Positions 37,696 through 47,630 of a DNA stretch of 64,000 nucleotides are shown in pieces. The notes under the pieces were generated by a model. It did not search any database and had not been told where the DNA came from. It saw only the letters and a program-made list of their open reading frames with translations. Both the position numbers and the translations under genes were made by a program. The stretch is from Vibrio bathopelagicus (GTDB taxonomy: Bacteria; Pseudomonadota; Gammaproteobacteria; Enterobacterales; Vibrionaceae): positions 1,860,001 to 1,924,000 of the forward strand of contig NZ_CP062501.1 of NCBI RefSeq assembly GCF_014879975.1. Direction: 5' to 3'. Position 1 is the first letter of the stretch; each line of letters starts with the position of its first letter.

Positions 37696-37730
37696 AGAGA
37701 AGTAAGCGCCTGTGCTCACTTCTCTTTTTT
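37696..37730 (+). terminator. Terminator of the GntR gene
   Basis: A 12-bp stem with one mismatch (AGAGAAGTAAGC and GCTCACTTCTCT) is followed by a T-run. It isolates the regulator from xdhA transcription. Confidence 0.88.
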
Positions 37731-37862
37731 ATGCCCCACCTTCTCTAACTCGGTACAAAAATCGATACCACTTATCCTTAAAGTCCCATCAAAACAGGCC
37801 TGAACCGTTAACTTAACCTCAATAATGCATTTCCTTCCTACCCCACAAACCCTGCCGTTATT

Positions 37863-37966
37863 TTGTATACATCGCTATCAATTCATTCACACTGTCAAAC
37901 TAATTAATACTTCGGACAACCCTTTATAAAACAACCAAATAGAGTCGATAATTTATTGTATACAAT
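37863..37966. promoter_or_regulatory. Two GntR operator candidates upstream of xdhA
   Basis: TTGTATACAT at 37863-37872 and the perfect palindrome ATTGTATACAAT at 37955-37966 lie 92 bp apart, 128-231 bp before the xdhA start. The rest of the 476-bp gap between the regulator and xdhA holds the regulator's terminator and the xdhA promoter and leader. I see no other gene in it. Confidence 0.75.
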
Positions 37967-38093
37967 TCCAATTAGCGCCTCTTTGTTGCATTTTTGTAAA
38001 TAAATAGTTGACCACAGGGTCAGGATGGATAATTATTGACCTAGAAGTCAAAAAGAATACACATGGAAATATGTCGATATACAAGGAGGTCTC

Positions 38094-39539
38094 TTGATTA
38101 CTTTTTTGCTCAATCAGGAAATAAGACGTGAAGACAATCTGTCACCTAACATGACAGTGCTCAACTACCTTCGTACCAAGATAAATAAGACGGGTACAAA
38201 AGAGGGATGCGGTTCAGGCGACTGCGGCGCATGTACGGTCGTTCTAGGTGAAGTAGTTGATGGGCAACTGCAATACCGTTCGGTGAATTCTTGCCTAACG
38301 TTTGTATCAGCGCTGCATGGTAAGCAACTGATCACGGTAGAAGATTTGCAAAACAAAGACCGCTCTCTGCACCCAGTGCAAAAAGCAGTGGTTGATTTTC
38401 ACGGTTCACAGTGTGGTTACTGTACTCCGGGCTTCATCATGTCGATGTTTGCGCTAGGTAAGAACAAACCCGATGCGAGCAAAGAAGACGTCATGGAATC
38501 ACTGGCGGGTAACCTATGTCGCTGTACTGGCTACCGCCCAATTGTTGATGCTGCGATGTCACTTTCAACAGACCAACCTTTGATAGACCAATTTGCTGAA
38601 CTTGAACGCAACACCATCAAGAAATTAGAAAGCATTCAAGACACTGAGGCCAACTTACGCCTTGGTCACCTCACGGCTTTTTCCCCGAAAAGCACCGATG
38701 AGTTGGCCAAGCTTTTTCAAGCACATCCGAACGCTAAGCTGGTTGCTGGCGGTACGGATTTAGCACTGGAAGTGACTCAATTCCATCGTGAGATTGAAAC
38801 ACTAATCAGCGTTAACCTTGTTGAAGACATGAAAGTATGTGAAGAGACAGACACTGACTTAATCATTGGTGCCAACCTGCCTATTAGCGATTCATACTCA
38901 CTACTGAAAAAACACTACCCAGACTTTGGTGAACTTCTGCATCGCTTTGCTTCGCTGCAAGTGCGTAACCAAGGAACCATTGGCGGTAATGTTGCGAATG
39001 CTTCGCCTATCGGTGATACACCTCCTCTGCTGATTGCACTTAACGCGAAAATCAAACTGCGTTGCGGTGATGAGTCACGCATCATGCCGATCGAAGATTA
39101 CTTCATCAGCTACAAGGTGACTGCTCAGAAAGAGAGTGAATTCATTGAACAGATTATTATTCCAAAGCCAACCAATGACAGCTTCCGAGCTTACAAACTG
39201 TCTAAACGTTTAGACGATGACATCTCTGCGGTTTGTGGTGCGTTTGATATTCAAATTGAAGATGGCAAGGTTTCCTATGCTCGCATCGCCTTTGGCGGTA
39301 TGGCAGCAACACCTAAGCGCGCGGCGCGTTGTGAAAATACGTTATTAGGCAAACCGTGGACAGACGCTAATATTAAGTTAGCGATGCAGGAACTGTATAA
39401 CGACTTTGAGCCGCTATCGGATTTCCGTGCAAGCCAAGAATACCGTTCATTGTCAGCGGCTAACATGCTGCGTCGCTACTTCATTGAACAACAGAACAAA
39501 AGCAACCAAATCGAAACAAGGGTAACGTCTTATGTCTAA
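38094..39539 (+). CDS. xdhA: Xanthine dehydrogenase, iron-sulfur/FAD subunit
   Basis: The 481-residue small subunit passes electrons from the molybdenum site to NAD+ as hypoxanthine and xanthine become urate. Two [2Fe-2S] clusters are evident: C39, C44, C47 and C67 (KEGCGSGDCGACT), and C107, C110, C142 and C144 (QCGYCTPGF, GNLCRCTGYRP). The FAD domain follows from about residue 200, with LVAGGTDLALEVTQ and TIGGNVANASPIGD. The start is a TTG with a perfect AAGGAGGT ribosome site three bases upstream, an unusual combination. The last 8 bases overlap xdhB, so the subunits are translationally coupled. Confidence 0.95.
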   Translation: MITFLLNQEIRREDNLSPNMTVLNYLRTKINKTGTKEGCGSGDCGACTVVLGEVVDGQLQYRSVNSCLTFVSALHGKQLITVEDLQNKDRSLHPVQKAVVDFHGSQCGYCTPGFIMSMFALGKNKPDASKEDVMESLAGNLCRCTGYRPIVDAAMSLSTDQPLIDQFAELERNTIKKLESIQDTEANLRLGHLTAFSPKSTDELAKLFQAHPNAKLVAGGTDLALEVTQFHREIETLISVNLVEDMKVCEETDTDLIIGANLPISDSYSLLKKHYPDFGELLHRFASLQVRNQGTIGGNVANASPIGDTPPLLIALNAKIKLRCGDESRIMPIEDYFISYKVTAQKESEFIEQIIIPKPTNDSFRAYKLSKRLDDDISAVCGAFDIQIEDGKVSYARIAFGGMAATPKRAARCENTLLGKPWTDANIKLAMQELYNDFEPLSDFRASQEYRSLSAANMLRRYFIEQQNKSNQIETRVTSYV

Positions 39540-41922
39540 ATCAAACGAGCATGCGATGACCCACGAAGAAATGGTTACCATTGCAAAACAAGACCTAAAA
39601 ACTGGCGTGGGTAAAAGCGTTAAACACGACAGTGCAGCCAAACAAGTAACGGGCGAAGCGGTATACATTGATGACCGCCTAGAGTTCCCAAATCAGCTGC
39701 ATGTATACGCACGCCTGAGCACACAAGCACACGCCAACATCACCAAGATAGATTTATCACCGTGTTACGAGTTTGAAGGTGTGGCGATTGCTATTCAGGC
39801 CAAAGACGTACCGGGTGAACTGGATATCGGTGCAATCCTACCGGGTGACCCACTACTTGCGGATGGCAAAGTAGAGTATTACGGCCAACCAGTAATTGCC
39901 GTGGCTGCCAACGATTTAGAAACCGCACGTAAAGCCGCACACGCCGCCATTATTGAATACGAAGAGCTACCTGCCATTCTTGATGTAAAAGAAGCACTGG
40001 CGAAAGAGCACTTCGTGACAGAAAGCCACACTCAACAGCGTGGTGATTCAAAAGCAGCACTGGCAAAAGCAAAACATGTGATCTCTGGCGACCTAGAGAT
40101 CGGCGGCCAAGAGCACTTCTACCTAGAAACACAAATCAGTAGCGTGATGCCAACCGAAGATGGCGGCATGATCGTGTATACCTCAACCCAAAACCCGACC
40201 GAAGTTCAAAAACTGGTTGCGGAAGTGATTGGTGTACCGATGCACAAAGTCGTGATTGATATGCGTCGTATGGGTGGTGGTTTTGGTGGTAAAGAGACTC
40301 AGGCGGCCTCTCCAGCTTGTATGGCAGCGGTTATCGCGAGCCTAACCGGTCGACCAACAAAAATGCGTTTGCTGCGTAGTGAAGACATGCAGCAAACAGG
40401 TAAACGCCACCCGTTCTACAACCAATATACCGTCGGTTTTGACGACAATGGTGTGATTCAAGGTGCTGATATAACCGTTGCAGGTAACTGTGGCTACTCA
40501 CCTGACTTATCAAGCTCTATCGTCGACCGCGCGATGTTCCACTCGGACAACGCTTATTACCTAGGCGATGCAACTGTGGTCGGTCACCGATGCAAAACCA
40601 ACACAGCATCGAACACCGCGTATCGTGGCTTTGGTGGTCCGCAAGGCATGATGACCATCGAACACATCATGGATGAGATTGCGCGTTACCTGAAAAAAGA
40701 TCCTTTGGAAGTACGTAAGGCAAACTACTACGGCGAAGAAGGCCGTAACGTGACCCACTACTACCAAACCGTTGAAGACAACTTTTTACCTGAGATAACC
40801 GAACAGCTTGAGCGCAGCAGTGACTACCACGCACGTCGTAAAGAAATTGCCGAGTTCAACAAGCAAAGCCCTATCTTGAAGAAAGGCCTAGCGATCACAC
40901 CAGTGAAATTCGGTATCTCATTTACTGCGACTTTCTTGAACCAAGCAGGTGCGCTCATCCATATCTACACCGATGGCAGTATTCATTTGAATCACGGTGG
41001 TACGGAAATGGGGCAAGGCTTGAACATCAAAGTGGCACAAATCGTTGCACAGGAGTTCCAAGTCGATGTCGAACGTATCCAGATCACCGCTACAAACACA
41101 GACAAAGTTCCGAACACATCACCAACCGCAGCCTCATCGGGCGCCGACCTCAACGGTAAGGCCGCGCAAAACGCCGCAATAACTATTAAGCAGCGCTTGA
41201 TTGACTTTGCTTCTTCACACTTCAAAGTGTGGCCCGAAGAAGTCATCTTCAAGAACGGTATGGTGCAGATCCGCGATGAGATCATGACCTTCAACTCATT
41301 TGTTGAACTGGCTTGGTTTAACCAAATTTCGCTGTCGAGCACCGGCTTCTACCGCACGCCGAAGATCTTCTACGATCACGAGAAAGCACGCGGTCGCCCG
41401 TTCTACTACTACGCATACGGCGCATCTTGTTCAGAGGTTATCGTTGATACCCTAACGGGCGAAAACAAAATTCTACGTGTCGATATTCTGCATGACGTGG
41501 GGGCTTCGTTGAACCCAGCGATTGATATCGGCCAAGTCGAAGGTGGCTTTGTGCAAGGTGTTGGCTGGTTGACGACCGAAGAACTGGTATGGAACCAACA
41601 AGGTCGCTTAATGACCAATGGCCCTGCAAGTTACAAGATCCCTGCGATTGCTGATATGCCGATTGATTTCAGAACGCACCTTTTGGAAAACCGTAGCAAC
41701 CCAGAAGACACAGTATTCAACTCGAAAGCCGTGGGTGAGCCACCTTTCATGTTGGGTATGTCGGTATGGAGTGCATTGAAAGATGCGATTAGCTACGTAG
41801 CCGTTGATGGCGCGATTCCTAAGCTGAACACACCAGCAACGCCAGAGCGCATTCTGATGGCGATTCAGGAAGTCTCTGAAACAGCCCCGACTTCGGTCGA
41901 TGCTCAATCAGAAACGGCTTAG
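39532..41922 (+). CDS. xdhB: Xanthine dehydrogenase, molybdopterin-binding subunit
   Basis: The 796-residue catalytic subunit of xanthine dehydrogenase carries the molybdenum cofactor. Recognisable cofactor and substrate blocks are RRMGGGFGGKETQA, NTAYRGFGGPQG (substrate-binding arginine), GGTEMGQGLNIK, SPTAASSGADLNGKA, and the C-terminal KAVGEPPFMLG, whose glutamate is the general base of the family. The length is typical for the bacterial heterodimeric enzyme. It overlaps xdhA by 8 bases and is followed by the maturation gene xdhC. Confidence 0.95.
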   Translation: MSKSNEHAMTHEEMVTIAKQDLKTGVGKSVKHDSAAKQVTGEAVYIDDRLEFPNQLHVYARLSTQAHANITKIDLSPCYEFEGVAIAIQAKDVPGELDIGAILPGDPLLADGKVEYYGQPVIAVAANDLETARKAAHAAIIEYEELPAILDVKEALAKEHFVTESHTQQRGDSKAALAKAKHVISGDLEIGGQEHFYLETQISSVMPTEDGGMIVYTSTQNPTEVQKLVAEVIGVPMHKVVIDMRRMGGGFGGKETQAASPACMAAVIASLTGRPTKMRLLRSEDMQQTGKRHPFYNQYTVGFDDNGVIQGADITVAGNCGYSPDLSSSIVDRAMFHSDNAYYLGDATVVGHRCKTNTASNTAYRGFGGPQGMMTIEHIMDEIARYLKKDPLEVRKANYYGEEGRNVTHYYQTVEDNFLPEITEQLERSSDYHARRKEIAEFNKQSPILKKGLAITPVKFGISFTATFLNQAGALIHIYTDGSIHLNHGGTEMGQGLNIKVAQIVAQEFQVDVERIQITATNTDKVPNTSPTAASSGADLNGKAAQNAAITIKQRLIDFASSHFKVWPEEVIFKNGMVQIRDEIMTFNSFVELAWFNQISLSSTGFYRTPKIFYDHEKARGRPFYYYAYGASCSEVIVDTLTGENKILRVDILHDVGASLNPAIDIGQVEGGFVQGVGWLTTEELVWNQQGRLMTNGPASYKIPAIADMPIDFRTHLLENRSNPEDTVFNSKAVGEPPFMLGMSVWSALKDAISYVAVDGAIPKLNTPATPERILMAIQEVSETAPTSVDAQSETA

Positions 41923-41989
41923 AGCTGACAGATATGGCTTAGGGCGTAATAAACAGCTTAGGAAGCATAGAAGGGATTTAGGAGGACAT

Positions 41990-42871
41990 ATGTTTAAGGA
42001 TAATTGGATTCACGAACTGGCAAAACTGGAAGAGAACTACGAACCATGTGTCATGGTGACAGTGCTTGAAGACAGAGGCTCAGTGCCACGTGATGCGGGT
42101 ACCAAGATGCTTGTCACTCGTGACCGAATCATCGCTACGATTGGTGGTGGTCACCTTGAACATGTGGCCACTAAAATGGCTCGCGAGATGCTGATTGCCA
42201 GCGAAAAATCGCTCAAAGTAGAACGCTTTAACCTAGGTGCTCGTTTGGGCCAATGTTGTGGCGGAATGGCAACATTAAGCTTTGAACCGATCGGCACTCA
42301 GCAGAACCACCTCGTGCTGTTCGGCGCTGGCCATGTGGCCAAAGCTCTGCTGCACATTGTCGCAACCCTGCCCTTCCGTGTGACCTGGATTGATGAACGT
42401 GAAGAAGTGTTCCCTGACACACTTCCTCACGGTGTGAAAAAGCTGGTCTCAGACGATCCGGTTGGCGAAGTAAAACACATGCCACCAAACAGCTACTACC
42501 TTGTGATGACGCACAACCACCAGCTTGATTTCGATTTAACTAAAGCCATCATCGACCGTGAAGACAGTCGCTACTTCGGCATGATCGGCTCGCTGACCAA
42601 GCGCAAGAAATTCGACTTCCGCCTAGAGCAACGTGGCTATAGCCAAGAACAAATTGAAACCATGGTTTGCCCTATTGGTATTAGTGCTGTGAATGGCAAA
42701 CATCCGGCCGAAATTGCGGTATCGGTTGCGGGTGAACTGATCGCACATTATCAAGGCCAGGCACTTGAACAAAAGCGTCCAACCAAACAATATCAAAATC
42801 AGGATTTGACCGATCAACACAGTCAACCAAGCGATGTAGGCGAACCTCCTTTGGAAGAGAAGATCGCCTAA
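41990..42871 (+). CDS. xdhC: Xanthine dehydrogenase accessory protein XdhC
   Basis: XdhC binds and sulfurates molybdenum cofactor and inserts it into XdhB. The start at the ATG at 41990 is supported by GGAGG at 41981-41985. The frame is open further upstream into xdhB but that extension is not used. The 293-residue product shows the N-terminal block CVMVTVLEDRGSVPRDAGTKM, then ATIGGGHLEH, the CCGG motif in LGQCCGGMATL, and a Rossmann-like C-terminal half (LFGAGHVAKAL). The C-terminal 40 residues are polar and variable. guaD follows 59 bp later. Confidence 0.92.
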   Translation: MFKDNWIHELAKLEENYEPCVMVTVLEDRGSVPRDAGTKMLVTRDRIIATIGGGHLEHVATKMAREMLIASEKSLKVERFNLGARLGQCCGGMATLSFEPIGTQQNHLVLFGAGHVAKALLHIVATLPFRVTWIDEREEVFPDTLPHGVKKLVSDDPVGEVKHMPPNSYYLVMTHNHQLDFDLTKAIIDREDSRYFGMIGSLTKRKKFDFRLEQRGYSQEQIETMVCPIGISAVNGKHPAEIAVSVAGELIAHYQGQALEQKRPTKQYQNQDLTDQHSQPSDVGEPPLEEKIA

Positions 42872-42930
42872 TAAAAGTCGCAAAGCTTCAGTGGCCATAA
42901 CGTCGCTGAAGTCATTAAAAGGAAGTAAAC

Positions 42931-44265
42931 ATGACAACGCAACGCAAAGCTTATCGCGCAAGTATTTTACACAGCGTAGCCGACCCAAAAGACGTCGGTA
43001 TCGATGAGTCTTACGACTATTTTGAAGACGGTGTTTTAGTGGTTGAGAACGGCCACATCGTTGACCTAGGCCATGCGGATGACGTATTGGCTCGCCAACC
43101 AAAAACACTCGAAGTAAAAGAATACAAAGACAAGCTGATCACCTCTGGCTTTATTGATACGCACATCCACTACCCTCAAACAGGGATGATCGCGTCTTAC
43201 GGTGAGCAGCTTCTCGATTGGTTGGAAAACTACACCTTCCCAGAAGAAAAACGCTTCAAAAACCCAGTCTACGCACACAAAGTGGCGAAGCTATTTCTAG
43301 ACGAACTGGCCAGCAACGGTACCACGACAGCACTCGTGTTCGGCACTGTGCACAAAGAGTCGGTCAATGTGTTCTTCGAAGAAGCTGAAAAACGTAACCT
43401 ACGTATGATCGCGGGTAAGGTTTTGATGGATCGCAACGCGCCTGATTACCTCACCGATACCCCTGAATCTGGCTATAAAGATTCAAAAGAACTCATCGAG
43501 AAATGGCACAACCGTGGTCGCTTGCACTACGCTGTGACGCCTCGCTTTGCACCAACCAGCACCCCAGAACAATTGGCGACGGTTGGTAAGCTATTAGAAG
43601 AATACCCAGATGTGTACATGCACACCCACCTTTCTGAAAACAAGAAAGAAATCGACTGGGTTCTAGAATTGTTCCCCGAACGCGACAGCTATTTAGATGT
43701 GTATGACCACTATGGCTTGCTGCATAAGCGTTCGGTATTCGCACACGGTATTCACCTATCAGACTGCGAATGTAAGCGCCTAGCGGATACCGATTCTGCA
43801 ATCGCCTTCTGCCCTACTTCAAACCTGTTTTTAGGCTCTGGCTTATTCAAGCTGCCAAAAATGGAAGAGCACGGTATTCGTGTTGGGATGGGGACAGACG
43901 TTGGCGCTGGTACCAGCTTCTCAATTCTGCAAACCATGAGCGAAGCGTATAAAATCATGCAGCTTCAACAAGAGAAACTACACCCGGTTAAATCACTGTT
44001 CTTAGCAACTCTGGGTGGCGCACGCTCGCTGCATTTAGAAGACAAGATCGGTAACCTAGAAGTCGGTAAAGAAGCAGATTTCGTCGTGTTGGATCTGCAC
44101 GCGACACAACTGATGCGCTTTAGAATGGAACAAGCGACCAAGCTTGAAGAGAGACTGTTCGTGCTAATGAGTTTAGGTGACGATAGAACCGTCAGCGAAA
44201 CTTACATCTACGGTGAAAAAGCCTACGACGTGAACTTCAAAGATTACAAAAAACTCGTTAGCTAG
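42931..44265 (+). CDS. guaD: Guanine deaminase
   Basis: The 444-residue zinc amidohydrolase converts guanine to xanthine, feeding XdhAB. Metal ligands are visible as H78 and H80 (FIDTHIHYPQ), H231 and H233 (MHTHLSENK), H272 (VFAHGIHLSD) and D323 (GMGTDVGAGTS). The region GEQLLDWLENYTFPEE is a guanine-deaminase signature. The ribosome site AAGGAAGTAAAC precedes the ATG. It is the last gene of xdhA-xdhB-xdhC-guaD and is followed by a terminator. Confidence 0.94.
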   Translation: MTTQRKAYRASILHSVADPKDVGIDESYDYFEDGVLVVENGHIVDLGHADDVLARQPKTLEVKEYKDKLITSGFIDTHIHYPQTGMIASYGEQLLDWLENYTFPEEKRFKNPVYAHKVAKLFLDELASNGTTTALVFGTVHKESVNVFFEEAEKRNLRMIAGKVLMDRNAPDYLTDTPESGYKDSKELIEKWHNRGRLHYAVTPRFAPTSTPEQLATVGKLLEEYPDVYMHTHLSENKKEIDWVLELFPERDSYLDVYDHYGLLHKRSVFAHGIHLSDCECKRLADTDSAIAFCPTSNLFLGSGLFKLPKMEEHGIRVGMGTDVGAGTSFSILQTMSEAYKIMQLQQEKLHPVKSLFLATLGGARSLHLEDKIGNLEVGKEADFVVLDLHATQLMRFRMEQATKLEERLFVLMSLGDDRTVSETYIYGEKAYDVNFKDYKKLVS

Positions 44266-44334
44266 CGCGCTAACAATGAACACATGCTAGGTAGCCTTTG
44301 TTGTTAAAGAATCCGTCCAGATTCCCCTAGCTTT

Positions 44335-44369
44335 AAAAGACCAGTCGTTAACTCCGCTGGTCTTTTTTT
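44335..44369 (+). terminator. Terminator of the xdhABC-guaD operon
   Basis: AAAAGACCAG and CTGGTCTTTT form a 10-bp stem with a 12-base loop, followed by a T-run and G. Confidence 0.9.
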
Positions 44370-44530
44370 GTCCTTAATTCAAAGAAATACAAATTATTAC
44401 TCGTGGTGTGCTCAACACCCATGACGAAGACGCTTTATGTTGATAGGTTAAGTGTTAGTAGATTAAATGCTATTAGGTCGAAGTTTGTCCGTTTAAAACA
44501 GAACCAACACTCCACTTAGAAAGGAATTCT

Positions 44531-45412
44531 ATGTTCGAACAGGTCGTCAGCATTCTGTTTCCCGTTTTTGCACTCGCCAGTGCTGGCTTTGCAGTAGGTC
44601 GTTGGCTCAAGCCCGATTTCAAACCGATCAATCGCATTAATATGGATGTCTGTATTCCTGCTCTGGTGTTTGCGTCGCTGACCACCATGCCGCTCGACAC
44701 CGAACAGTTGCCACTCATCTCTGCTTCTTTGGTCGCGGTATTAGTGCCAGCTTTGTTGATGATTCCGATCTGTAAGATCTTTAAGCTCAACTTCAAGGCT
44801 TGGGCTCCACCACACATGTTCCGCAACAGTGGTAACCTTGCGATTCCCCTGTTCACGTATACCTTTGGCGAGAGCGCATTAGCCCCAGCGGTACTGCTGT
44901 TTGTGGTGTCGGCGTGTGTTCATATCAGTGTGGGCTTGGCGCTACTAAGCGAAGGCAACCCAATCAAACAGATCCTCAAGATGCCGATATTTTTAGCGGC
45001 AGCATTGGCGATGACACTGAACTTATCCGGCATTGCAGTGTGGAACCCAATCTACGAAGCAACGTCACTGCTTGGGCAAGCCGCTGTCCCTATCATGCTG
45101 TTGTCACTGGGTTCGCAAATGGTCAACTTGAGGCTTAGCGGATTAAAGGTCGGCTTGTTATGTACAGCGCAATCCCTATTTACTGGAGCCATCGCTTTTA
45201 CGATCATCTACTTCTTTATTCCTCTGCCTACGCTGCACTTACAAATGATGGTGCTGTTCACCATGCTGCCACCCGCAGTGATGAATTACCTGTTTGCAGA
45301 AAGGTTCAACGTAGAGCCACCCAAGGTTGCGTCTATGGTGTTATTCGGCAACTTCCTGAGCGTGGTAACGCTGCCGATATTGCTATCATTTGCGTTGTCT
45401 TTGTCGACCTGA
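44531..45412 (+). CDS. AEC-family membrane transporter
   Basis: The protein has 293 residues and about ten hydrophobic helices. The auxin-efflux-carrier pattern is visible: LFPVFALASAGFAVGRW at the start, DVCIPALVFASL, MFRNSGNLAIPLFTYTFG in the middle, and AVPIMLLSLGSQM with LPPAVMNYLFAERF in the second half. Bacterial AEC proteins export or import carboxylates such as malate. The substrate is unknown, and no link to purine breakdown is evident. AAAGGAATTCT precedes the ATG. Confidence 0.88.
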   Translation: MFEQVVSILFPVFALASAGFAVGRWLKPDFKPINRINMDVCIPALVFASLTTMPLDTEQLPLISASLVAVLVPALLMIPICKIFKLNFKAWAPPHMFRNSGNLAIPLFTYTFGESALAPAVLLFVVSACVHISVGLALLSEGNPIKQILKMPIFLAAALAMTLNLSGIAVWNPIYEATSLLGQAAVPIMLLSLGSQMVNLRLSGLKVGLLCTAQSLFTGAIAFTIIYFFIPLPTLHLQMMVLFTMLPPAVMNYLFAERFNVEPPKVASMVLFGNFLSVVTLPILLSFALSLST

Positions 45413-45429
45413 AGGCCGTAAACCTTTTA

Positions 45430-45849
45430 CTATCGAGTCGGATAAGCCTGCCCTTCCCCCTGAGAAGTCGCGGCCGATGAAGCATGTCTGTGCAGCCACA
45501 CCCAGCGGTCCGTTTTCTTTAGCATCACGCTCCAACGAACAGGGATAGACAAAAACGATCCACCCGCATTCAAATGGATCGTTAAACACTGTGAAACCAC
45601 AGCATGATTACCCGATATCACAGTATCTGACCAACCCCATTCAAATCTTATCGCTGTGGCTTCAGAAAAATTTCTCAGAAATAGCTGCTTTACTGATTCT
45701 GCACCTGAACACAACTCATCTTCGCCCGTCCCTATCACTGAAATGTGGCCATTCACATCAAATACACGCATCAGTGCTTCAATATCCTTTGCACAATACG
45801 CGTCTGCGTAATTATTTAACGTAGCCATAATGTCATTGAGATCTTTCAT
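45430..45849 (-). CDS. SnoaL/NTF2-like small protein
   Basis: The protein has 139 residues. The start is the ATG at 45849, preceded by AAGGAGTGCACC, rather than an in-frame GTG-like extension to 45870. The opening LNDIMATLNNYADAYCAKDIEALMRVFD and the closing WVWLHRHAS are typical of the cone-shaped NTF2/SnoaL fold, often annotated as DUF4440 or SnoaL-like. These include ketosteroid-isomerase-like enzymes and non-enzymatic binding proteins. The function is unknown. Convergent with the AEC gene, 17 bp apart, with no visible terminator. Confidence 0.75.
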   Translation of the reverse strand: MKDLNDIMATLNNYADAYCAKDIEALMRVFDVNGHISVIGTGEDELCSGAESVKQLFLRNFSEATAIRFEWGWSDTVISGNHAVVSQCLTIHLNAGGSFLSIPVRWSVMLKKTDRWVWLHRHASSAATSQGEGQAYPTR

Positions 45850-46025
45850 GGTGCACTCCTTGGTTACCATGAAGTGTAGACCACCGCTTTAAAAGCATTC
45901 GATCCGAATCAAGGCTGTCACTTACACTGTAATATCATCAGAAAAGAGGAGTTTTCGCGAAGAGAGCCGGAAGGGAAAACAAAAATGACGGACTTAACCG
46001 CCACTAGATGGAAGGTGTTTTAAAC

Positions 46026-46334
46026 TTAGTTTGAAGGGTAAACGCGATAGTTAGGTTCGTTGAGGTTCTCTGCAAACCCAAGCTCACCAATAAAGTAGAT
46101 AGCACTACCAATCGTATCCAAAGTATCATTCGGCTCTCTTTCAGGTATGTCACCGATTGACGGTACAGTTTGTATCGCAGCTCTCTCTTTACAAATGATA
46201 CTTCCACATTGCCTTTCAGAAAAACTCGGTGTCGGTATCTCATATTGTTTTCCGTGCCCTAAAAACACAGGTTCATTCACGCCAAATACGCCGCCCGAGA
46301 ACAAAACGAGTAAAGGTACCCCTAGCTTTATCAT
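46026..46334 (-). CDS. Hypothetical exported protein
   Basis: The product has 102 residues from the ATG at 46334, with AGGG eight bases upstream. The first 20 residues (MIKLGVPLLVLFSGGVFGV) form a signal peptide. The mature part has a CGSIIC pair of cysteines about five apart that could form a disulfide, and a proline- and asparagine-rich C-terminus. No family is recognised. It is probably periplasmic or secreted. Confidence 0.55.
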   Translation of the reverse strand: MIKLGVPLLVLFSGGVFGVNEPVFLGHGKQYEIPTPSFSERQCGSIICKERAAIQTVPSIGDIPEREPNDTLDTIGSAIYFIGELGFAENLNEPNYRVYPSN

Positions 46335-46457
46335 ACTCACACCCTACTGTTTATAAAATTGAGCAGAATGATATCTAACACTTGAACTATTGAACAGTGT
46401 TTTTAATTAGACGGCATTACATCGCCTATCTTGCATGATAACGACCAAGCCTGAGAA

Positions 46458-46997
46458 CTAACTTATGAGCGCTAGAAGTTGATAGGCGATCAGCACTAAG
46501 AACATTAATACGGTGGAATAAAATGTCAGAGCAAAACCGAAGGCTCTGGCTGGAGCACCTTGTTTGTACCCCTTAAAAAAGAAAATTCGCCCAATGGCAA
46601 ACAACATCGAGCATAATGGCACGACCGATAACCATGAAGCTGGCATTAATAAACTCCAAGCCGTATACACACCAAGCGCAATCACAAGTTGTTCTAACGT
46701 GTTTTGGAGTAAGCTCTGTAAAATCATCGCTTCGTTTGTGCCAGACGTTAGACCACTGCCATCAATGTCTTCCGGGCTAAAAAAACGGAACTTGGCGAGC
46801 CGACCAATTGATGCAATTAAAAATAGAACTGGAAATAGTAAGGACAGCGCTAAAACAGTAAGTCGTTCTGATACTTGGCTAATTTCTGAGTAATTGAAGG
46901 GGTCGAATACAACCGCAACTGCGATGACGACGACTGAAGTCAGCATAGCTGAGACCATTCCTTTTAAAACACCACTTTGTTTATTCGATAATTTCAT
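46458..46997 (-). CDS. MAPEG-family membrane protein
   Basis: The 179-residue protein has four hydrophobic segments. I start it at the second of two adjacent ATGs because GAGGGA is properly spaced for that one. Sequences typical of MAPEG are LQNTLEQLVIALGVY and the last helix region APARAFGFALTFYSTV. Family members are glutathione-dependent membrane transferases or peroxidases in eukaryotes. The bacterial function is mostly unknown. Confidence 0.8.
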   Translation of the reverse strand: MKLSNKQSGVLKGMVSAMLTSVVVIAVAVVFDPFNYSEISQVSERLTVLALSLLFPVLFLIASIGRLAKFRFFSPEDIDGSGLTSGTNEAMILQSLLQNTLEQLVIALGVYTAWSLLMPASWLSVVPLCSMLFAIGRIFFFKGYKQGAPARAFGFALTFYSTVLMFLVLIAYQLLALIS

Positions 46998-47104
46998 CAT
47001 TCCCTCAAACCAAATTCACACCATTTAAAAATACGGTAACTAGGGCGGTTAAGCTGTGACCTCTAGGTGTATTCCATACAAAGAACCGTTATTGAATCCT
47101 CTAG

Positions 47105-47500
47105 TTACTTGTCTTGACTCACAATCGCCTCAGCTTCGATTTCAAGAAGCCATTCAGGGTTGATGAAGCGACTGACTTCAACCACGGTATCAACAGGCAA
47201 GATATCTCTGAAATAACGGCCTCTCACTTTCGCCACCTCTGACCAATCGTTAATGTTGGTCAACATTATCCGAGTTCTTACCACATCACCTAAGCCGCTA
47301 CCTGCACTTTCAAGCGCCGCTTTAATGGTCTCAATACACTGTTGAGTTTGCGCTGCGGGGTCTCCAACACCTACCGTCATCCCGTACTCATCGATAGGCG
47401 CAGTGCCGCCAACTGAAATATGGTTACCCACTCTCACTGCCCGAGAAAAACCGATAACCGGAGCGTAAGGACTTGTGCTTGCAATCAATTGTCTTGTCAT
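47105..47500 (-). CDS. RidA-family protein
   Basis: The 131-residue protein matches the RidA/YjgF/UK114 family: SPYAPVIGFSRAVRVGNHISVGGT at the start, the arginine in VVRTRIMLTN that contacts the carboxylate of imines, and WLLEIEAEAIV at the end. RidA hydrolyses reactive enamine and imine intermediates. This divergent paralogue may act on another substrate, since the length and active arginine fit but flanking residues differ from E. coli RidA. The ribosome site AGAGGTGA precedes the ATG. Confidence 0.88.
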   Translation of the reverse strand: MTRQLIASTSPYAPVIGFSRAVRVGNHISVGGTAPIDEYGMTVGVGDPAAQTQQCIETIKAALESAGSGLGDVVRTRIMLTNINDWSEVAKVRGRYFRDILPVDTVVEVSRFINPEWLLEIEAEAIVSQDK

Positions 47501-47630
47501 AAATCACCTCTTAGTTAAAACCGTAGTTGTAACTTCTGAGCATGTCTACTAGCCATAGGACTCTCTAGCTTATGGCAGGTGCCAATGCTCTGATGTTAAC
47601 GCCATCACCTCTCAATTGAATTCTCTATAG

